Shown one piece after another: positions 55,801-64,000 of a stretch of DNA of 64,000 nucleotides; position 1 is the stretch's first letter; each line of letters begins with the position of its first letter. This DNA comes from Limnanthes douglasii subsp. nivea (Eukaryota; Streptophyta; Magnoliopsida; Brassicales; Limnanthaceae). The notes under the pieces are model-generated. The model made no database searches. It had not been told where the DNA came from and saw nothing but the letters and a program-made list of their open reading frames with translations. The position numbers and the translations under genes were made by a program. The stretch covers positions 161,812,813 through 161,876,812 of the forward strand of contig JAUPFV010000002.1 of the NCBI GenBank assembly GCA_036936605.1, written 5' to 3'.

Positions 55801-58800
55801 CCAATAGTGGGGATTTAATGAATGAATAACAGTTAGAAGGGGTGCCCTGAGATTTAGAAGAAAGGATTGACGATCTCAGGGAAACCCCAGGGTCTTTAAC
55901 AGTAAATGAAGAAATTGATGAATTTACTTTTTCAGAAGGAAGGGTGCTTCGATTTGGAGCCTTATTGACTCCGCTTTTACGTCAACAACTGCTAGATTTT
56001 TTATCTCATAATTTAGATGTTTTTTCTTGGAAGACAGTAGATGTAAATTGAAATAATTCGTCATAGTTTGGCTATTGATCCGAAGGTGAAACGAGTAATT
56101 CAAAAAAGAAGAGTGTTTTCCTCGGAAAAAGCAGAAGCAATTGTTGCCAAGGTGAATCGATTATCTAAGGTTGGACATGGTGTGGATTATTTTTTACTGA
56201 GGGTAATTTTGTTAGGTGTTTTATGGTATTTAAAAGGTATTTAATGTTTGGCTGTTTTGTAGTGAGAGATTTGAGCTCCCTCGTCGTATTAAATGTTCAT
56301 TACCCTCATTAATGAAAGTGGTTGGGTATATATACCCTTAATTATGGGCCACATGGGCTTTCGGGTCAAGCTTATGAAACGGGTCGAGTTTAAAAACCCA
56401 TTAGTTTATTAAGAAGATTAACAATTAGCTTAGTCAAAAGGTGATTAGCTTTTAATACTTTTGTCCAGTTCGGATGGTTCAGTGGGTGGCTTTTGTCCGA
56501 AATTTCCCCTGTCCGGTTTCTACAGTGAGTGGTGAAAATATTTGGACTCATCAGTAGCCCATTTTTTAGGTTTTGTTCGAAGGCCTTTGGCGAGACCTAA
56601 AAAATCGCCTTTGGGCACTTGTGACATTTTCCGGATATATTTAGTGTTTAGTAAAGGACTTATTCGGACTCAAAAACTCTTCAGAAGTTCAAAGGTTTTC
56701 CCAAGGATCGTGGGACACGTGTCATCTTTTGATTTGCCTCACCAGCCGTTTTTCTCCTAGAATGGCGCTCCCACTAATCCCAAAAAGCAACCTCTTCATT
56801 TAATGCCTATGACTTCAGCGCCGCCTTCAATCATTACTTTTTTCTTTTCGTATTCTCTATAGGTTTTTTGGCATCTTTTTGTCTCATTGGTATAAATTAC
56901 TTCATTTTTCACTATTTTACCATCTTCGTTACTGTTTCATTCCTTCACCTTAAAGCTTTTATCTCTCTTCTCAAAATACTCTTGGTGTAAGTTTATGTTT
57001 ACAGCAAGAAACGCACTGGTAAAATGTGGGTGGCTTAATCTCTCGGAGTTAGAAAAAGCACAAAGAGTTGAGCGAGAAAGGCGCATTGCTCCAAGTCTTT
57101 CAGTTTCTCCAATTGACAAGTATGAAACACCAAGCTGAGAGCCTGATCGAGGTTCATCTTCTATTAGAAGCTCCAAACCCAGAAGGTTATTTCAACCAAG
57201 TCTTTCACCAATCGTCCCAGGCTCATCGGTTCAGGAGTCACAGCCCATTGTTGAACGGGAAAAAGTTGTTACAAGCACAAAGAGACCCTCTCCGTTCATA
57301 GCTATGGGATCGGATGCTGAAAATTCCTCTGAAAAGTTGACACTTCGACGAAGAGGCCGCTTAGTAAAAGGCCAGGCTGTTGTTCCACATTCTAAGTCTC
57401 TAAAATCAGAGCCCCCTAATTCTGGGGCTAAGGACAAAACAATAGGGTCAGAGGCACCCATCAAAGTCCCTAAGGATAAATCGTCTGGTCCAGAGGCGAC
57501 CAGAACAAGTTTTCAAAATGAACCCTCCGGATCTGAGGCCCAGCCGGACACCAGACCACAAAGGGAAAGCGATGCTCAACCATCCGAACAGCTTACTGAA
57601 CCAACCACCAGCACTCCTCCACCAAAGACAACTGACAATCTTTTCATGGTGATGGAAGATGTAATGCAGGACAGAGTTGAAGAAGCCCCTTTTGAGACTG
57701 ATGTCTCCAGACAAATGGGGGAGGCTGTCATTGTTAAGAAAAGCAAGAGTAAAGAGAAGTTGTGTTTAAAACATCCGGACCTGCCGAACTCCCTTGAAGG
57801 TAGAGTGGGACCTTGCTTCCACAAGGTGAGTGTGAAGTATCTGCTACCCACACAGAATATTAACTATGCCTTCATTCATACTGCTGAATTAGGCCAGATC
57901 CGGACGAAGTGGGGGATCCCAAAATCTGTTAAAGTAAGGATACGGTTCGATCCGGAGACGCCAATGGACTACAAGCTAAGCGAGATAGTGTTCTACACAG
58001 AGTTGTTCAACTAGGGGATTAGATTTCCCTTGGACCAAGAGATCGTCAGATATTTTCATCTGATAAAGCTCTGCCCAAACCAACTAAGCTCCAACGCTTG
58101 GTACACACTCATGGCATGCGTCATGGCCTCTAGGCTCTCTGGAATCCCGCTTCCGATGGAGCAGTTTGCTGCTGTGGCCACCCTTTGCAAGAACCACATC
58201 ATCCCCTTCTACCATTTCAACATGGGCGACAATTATAAAGTGGTGGATGACCTGGAGGAGTTCTCCGACTACTTGGAGGAGGGGCAGACAACTTGTGCCA
58301 AGCTGAATGCTTGAGCTGCTGACAAATGAGGAAATCGCTTCCACAATTGTTTTACTGCCAGCAACCTGGTGAGATCCCATCTTTGGAACACAACCGGCCG
58401 GAGAAACTTGTCTTGGGAAGAATTGACCACACCACCTCCTCCGGGTGTCATCCTAAAAAGAATAGATGAGAAGGATGGGAAGCCGGCCTTGCCGAGCAGA
58501 GCTAAAGCCCCAAGTAAGATGATGGGCAAGAAAGGCAAGAAAAAGCCAGAGGTATCTGAGGTCAATCAAGGTGGTGTTGAGGAGATCGTCCCAGCAAACC
58601 AAGAGGTGCAGGACCAAGGAGGAATTGATGCTGCTCTGCTTCAAGTGGTGGAAAATACGAGTACCAAAGAGGCAGTTGGACTTCCAAAACCCTCAAAGGC
58701 TCCCAAAAAAGACCGAAAACCGGGAGCAAATGGTGGAGATAGGGAAGCTAAGAAGAAGAAAATATCCAAGGGGGATAAAGTAGCTCTCCGGCCTCCGGAG

Positions 58801-61800
58801 TCTCTTTCTCCGGTCGACCCAACAGACCCAACACATGCAGAACAAATCCCAAGTGATTTTCACACCGGAGAGGGCACCAGAGAGGATATTAACATTCCTG
58901 GAGTTGACATCAGTGGTCTTCAAGGGATTGGCCTTTACTTTGAAGACCTCGAGAAAGACGACTTTGCTGGCCCTTACCTCCCTCCAAGCTCTTCGAACAT
59001 TGTTACTTTTAACGGTAAGTCTTTTTTGGTTTCAAGGGAGAAGGGCATGGTGACCCACTCCTTGTTGAGAAATATTCAACCGGTGCTCAACTTGGAGAGA
59101 CAAGTGCAAAGTCAATCTACTCTCATCAACACACTTAACACTGACAAAGAGAGCTTATCCAACAATCTCCTTAACGCCAACCAGAATGTTGAGGCATTAA
59201 GGAGAGATATCGAGGTGTTGAAGAAGGGGAAAGAGGACCTGGCCACCATGCTGGCCACTTCGGAGGGAGTCAACAAAGAACTCCAATCTAAGTGTTCTGG
59301 CTTGGAGAATGATCTCTCCACTTCAAAAGAGGAGGTGAAGGCAAAATACAATGTCATCTAGTCCCTAACCAATGACAAAATTTCGCTCGAATATGCTTTG
59401 TCTAGAGTTAACCAGGAGAAAGATGATTTGATAAAAGAGCAGGAGAAGATAATCCAAGCCAGAATCGATGCATACAATAACAAGGGGATAGATTCCCAAG
59501 AGGAAAGGTATGCCAAAGTCAAATCAGACATGGTCTTGCTCTTTCATGAAAAATTTCTGAAGAGGACACTAGGAGATTTATGGTGATTTGTGGAATACAA
59601 AGACCTTCCTCACCATACTATGGCCGATGGTGATAAGCACTGCTATTACATTGGTTGGGATGATACTAATGATGAAGACAAAGGGACCGGAGAGAGCCCT
59701 AACGAGGAACCCAAAGACCCCAAGAAGAAACCAGGTGAGGCTGGAACATCTAAGGAAGCTCAAGTGTAAAGTTTTAACTATCTTTTAATTTTTCTTTAAT
59801 TTTTGTGTTAGACTAAAGTGCTTGGATGGCCAAGGCATTCTTGTAACTGTGTCCGGCTCGTGTCCGATTTTTCTTCTAAAACTCCAAATTCCTTGGATGG
59901 CCAAGACACTTTTCATATTTTAACATCATTCCCCGGTGTTAGCCAGGCAACTTTACCTTACACAACTCTTGCAATGTTTTATAGTTACCCAATTTTGATG
60001 GCTAATGTTTAAATAGCCTTTAGTTATTTTACAAATATTTTAAAGTGAGAGTGTTTAAATTCTCCGATGACAAATGTTTAAATAGTCACCAATCCACCAA
60101 ATCTATCCGGTTTGTCAATGATATTTTAAAAGGTTTCAAAGAAGCTATCAATCAAACCACTCCGAATTTTTCAAGAACGCATCGAATTTCATTAAAAAGC
60201 CCGGACACCTCATTAAAACCTCCCCGCGCCACCAAGGTAGGAAAGAGTATGCCCCCTAATATTTACATGGACTTTAAACAAGTAAATATTTAAATAAATT
60301 TTATTCTAGATACAACCGGAGGTCTTCAATGTTCCAGTGGTGATTCAAGATCCTTCTATCTTTATTTTGAAGCCTGTATGTCCGAGGCTTAAGCTTTTCA
60401 CTGACCACATAGGATCCTTCCCAAGTTGGAGCTAGCTTGCCGAACTGCTTCTCCTTAGTATGTAGAAAGACTTTTCTCAACACTTTATCCCCTGGTTGAA
60501 AATCCCTCCTTCTGACTCTGGAAGCAAACCTGCTTCTCATCAATCCCTGATAGTGTGTGGCTCTGAGATGAGCCTTAACTCTTTTTTCTTCTATCAAGTC
60601 AAGTTGACTTTTGAGTGCCACTTCATTAGCCTGTTCGGAAAAACTGTGGACTCTGAATGAAGGAAGAGTTGCTTATATAAGAGCTATTTCATCCATACCA
60701 TATACGAAGGAAAATGGGGATTCCTGTGTAGCAGCCCCAAGAGTAGTCTTGTAGGCCCATAGTACTTTTTGTAGATAACTTGGCCACTTTTTAGCAGCCC
60801 CTTCTAAATTCTTTTTAAGACCGGACAGGATGGTCATGTTCGCCACTTCAACCTGACCATTTTCATGTGGGTGGAAAGGAGAAGAAAAGCAGTGCTGAAT
60901 GCCTCTAGAGGCACAGAAGCTCTCCATATCCTTATTATCCAATTGTGGCCCATTGTCTGTGGTTATCTTTTGTGGAACCCCAAATCTGCAGCAAATATTA
61001 GATAAGATAAATTTTATAACAGCTTTTGAATTAGTTCCTGCCAATGGGGCTGCTTCTATCCACTTTGAGAAATAACCAATGGCAACTCTAATAGTTTTGC
61101 ACCCCCCAGACGCCATGGGTAGAGGTACCACCAGATCCAGCCTCCAACAAGCAAAAGGTATTGGCTCATAAATTGACTCTAAAGGGACAGCTAGGATATG
61201 AATTTTATTACCGTATCTTTGGCATGGATCACACTTTTTCACCAATTCCTTTGCATCTTCCATTATAGAGGGCCAGTAGTATCCGGCCAACGAGACTCTT
61301 CTAGTTAAAGCTCTATAACCACAGTGCGTTGATCCCTCACCATCATATAGTTCGGACAGCACTATTTGGGACTCTTCAATCCCCAAACATCGCAAGAGAG
61401 GTTTACAAAAAGACTTCTTGTAAAGAACGTCTCTTAGGATTATAAATCCACGAGCCTTATACTTCACTCTCCTTGCCACTGCTTTTTCCGGAGGCAAGAT
61501 GCCATTTGAGATGTATTGAAAAAGAGGATGCCTCCAGTCTTGAGGTTGACTCACTTGTACGTTTAAACTTTCCCCCCTCCCTCCTTGCTCTGTTTGAGTT
61601 GAATGGATGGGAATTCTTGCACGTGAATCAATGGGTAGGACTCAGAGTATGCTATGGTTGCCAAGGAGTCTGCTAGCGTATTTTCTGTTCGAGGTATATG
61701 CTCATATGTGATGTCTTTAAAGTTAATGCCACTTCTTTAAGAATGAATACATATTTAACCAGCTACTCCTTTTGGCCTCGGATTGACCTTATGCATGATG

Positions 61801-64000
61801 GATAAGAAGCTGAGAATCACTCATTAACCTGACCCTTTTGGCTCCACAAATTAGGGCCAACATTAAACCATCTATAGCAGATTTATATTCAGACTCATTA
61901 TTGGAAGCCCTGAAAGCAAAACATATAGCCTTGTACATTTTGTCGCCGTACGGAGAGGTTACACATATTCCAGCACCACAACCCATGGTACTTGATCCAT
62001 CATAAGTCCGGACAACCCATAATTTCTTAGTCTTTTCACCTGATGCTTGCTTAGTATCTGTGTCTGAATGGAATTCAACTAGGAAAACAGCAACAGACTG
62101 AGCCTTGACTGCAGTTCGAGGGGCAAAATCAATGTCATAATCTCCCAATTCGACTGACCATTTGGTCATTCTGCTTGATTTGTCCGCCTTCTGAAGAACA
62201 TTTTTCAAAGGAAAAGACGTCCGGACAACAATAGAATGAGACTGAAAGTAAGACTCATCTTTCTAGCAGCAATTACTAACGCCGGTGCTAGCTTTTCAAG
62301 CTTTAAATATCTATTTTCAGCATCCATCAGGCTTTTGCTGATGTAGTACACCGGACGAGGATAATTGTCCACCTCTCTAACTAGCATCGCACTTATGGCA
62401 CATTCAGAGACTGCTAGATATATGTACAATGTTTCTCCATCAACAGGTTTAAACAGGGTTTTGATGGAGGACAAATGTTTTTTTATCTCATCAAAGGCTT
62501 GGTCGCACTGTGGAGACCATTTAAATTCTTTGGCACCCTTTAGAGTTTGGAAAAATGGGGCACACCTATCCGAAGACCTTGAGATAAAACAGTTTAGAGC
62601 AACTAACCTCCCTGTCAATCTTTGTACTTCTTTAATATTCGGAGGAGGCTCCATCTGCAATAAAGCACTAAGCTGGTCTAGATCAGGCTGTATCCCTTTC
62701 TCACTTATCACATACCCCAAAAACTTCCCGGACTGCACCCCAAAAACATACTTTTCTGGATTCAACTTTAAATTTACCTTTACCAAGTTGGCAAATGTTT
62801 CTTGCAGATCTGCCAAGTGTAGTTCTTCTTCAACACTCTTTACCATCATGTCATCAATGTAGACTTCCATGTTTCTTTCAATCTGATTAGCGAAAGCTTT
62901 GTTGACCAACCTCTGATAAGTAGCCCCACCATTCTTTAACCCAAATAGCATCACCTCGTAAGAATGAAGGCCCCTATCAGTAACAAAGGTAGTGTGTTCT
63001 TGATCCTTTGGATCCACTTGAATCTGAGTATACCCGCAGAAGGCATCCATAAAGGACAACAACTTGTTCCCAGATGTGGAGTCCACTAACTGATCGATCT
63101 GAGGGACCGGATATAGGTCTTTTGGGCAAGCCCTATTAAGGTCTGTAAAGTCAATGCACATTCGCCACTTACCATTTTTCTTTTTTACTAATACCGGATT
63201 GGCTGTCTATAAAGGGTACTGGGATTCCTTTATATGCCCCATCTTAGTAAGCCGGTCAACCTCTTGAACTATGACATTAGCTTTGTCCTTAGAAAAAGCT
63301 CTCCTCTTTTGTAAAACAGGTGCTATATCTCTTCGAATAAATAGTTGGTGTGATATAATATCTGCTGGCACTCCGGTTACATCAGCATTGCACCAAGCAA
63401 AAACATACTGATGGTTTGTTAAAAAAGACAACATTTTACTCTTCAGTTCTGATGTCATCTTAGATTTGATCTTAACGTTTCTTCCTTCAGCCAGAGAGTG
63501 AGTTTCAACCTCTTCAATTGGTATTAAAACACCAGGGCTCTCTCTAGGGTCATCAATTTCACCCTCTCCCCCAGAGGGCCCCTCCAACTGCTAATCCTCA
63601 CTGATCCAAACTGCCCCAAAAGTTTGAGGGGCCAGTACCGTTGCATAACACTCCCTTGCTATCTTTAGACTACTTTAGACAACTCCCATTTGTCCTTGCA
63701 CATCGTATTTTAAACATCGGTGGACTGTAAAAGCCACAACATGCATCGTGGAGAGCCAAGATCTTCCTGAAATGGCATTGTAACATGTGGGACAATCCAC
63801 CACAATAAAAGTACTCTGACCATCTTCTTAAAAGGGCCCTTGCCCAACAAAACCTCCTCCTCAAACTCCCCGATCACGTCCGCTGAGCTTTCAGTGAAAC
63901 CCACAATCGACCTGTTCGAACGTTGAATCACTGCTAGATTTTTCATTTGTTTATAGGAAGTCAAAAGAGGATATTGGCTGAACTACCGGTGTCCACCAAA

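Overview
The window is flowering-plant nuclear DNA made almost entirely of transposable elements. It is AT-rich, full of Ty3/gypsy and Ty1/copia long-terminal-repeat (LTR) retrotransposons at different stages of decay and nested in one another. I see no intact ordinary host gene. The only host-derived gene that still reads well is a DUF868-family gene carried inside a Mutator-like transposon. The species cannot be named from the sequence.

Layout. E1 (1-11648) is a decayed Tat-like Ty3/gypsy element running off the left edge. Its integrase region holds a 1.9-kb Pack-MULE (4695-6603) with the DUF868 gene. E1 sits in the integrase region of an old copia element (copia A, 11649 to about 14.2 kb). 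After a non-coding stretch with a MULE end (15155-15332) comes copia B (15496-20830), which is young: its 5-bp target duplication is intact, its LTRs are almost identical and its 1357-codon gag-pol frame is open. E3 (21755-31977) is a second Tat-like element. 31978-35394 is AT-rich DNA with an RNase H fossil. E4 (35395-45721) is a complete, fairly recent Tat-like element with target duplication GTATC. 45727-52965 is unassigned DNA plus two copia fossils, one on each strand. E5 (52966-56177) is a Tat-like element inserted in one of those fossils and cut by E6 (56178 to the right edge, minus strand). By LTR type, E1, E3 and E5 form one family and E4 and E6 another.

Most notable. Each of the four Tat-like copies whose 3' half is visible (E1, E3, E4, E6) carries a long gene on the strand opposite to gag-pol, between pol and the 3' LTR. 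It encodes an N-terminal region, a conserved domain around WGLRFPLDP, a basic nuclear-type patch, a coiled coil and an acidic tail. Three copies share a phase-1 intron of 82-86 bp at the same place, and a TATA box lies upstream of the gene in all four. This is a self-contained, spliced antisense gene inside a retrotransposon. Antisense extra ORFs are known in Tat-lineage elements; the shared intron and TATA box are what I can add from this sequence.

Function. Gag forms the particle; protease, reverse transcriptase, RNase H and integrase copy the RNA and insert the DNA. Only copia B looks capable of coding for all of these. The Tat-like copies have stops, frameshifts and some lost catalytic residues.
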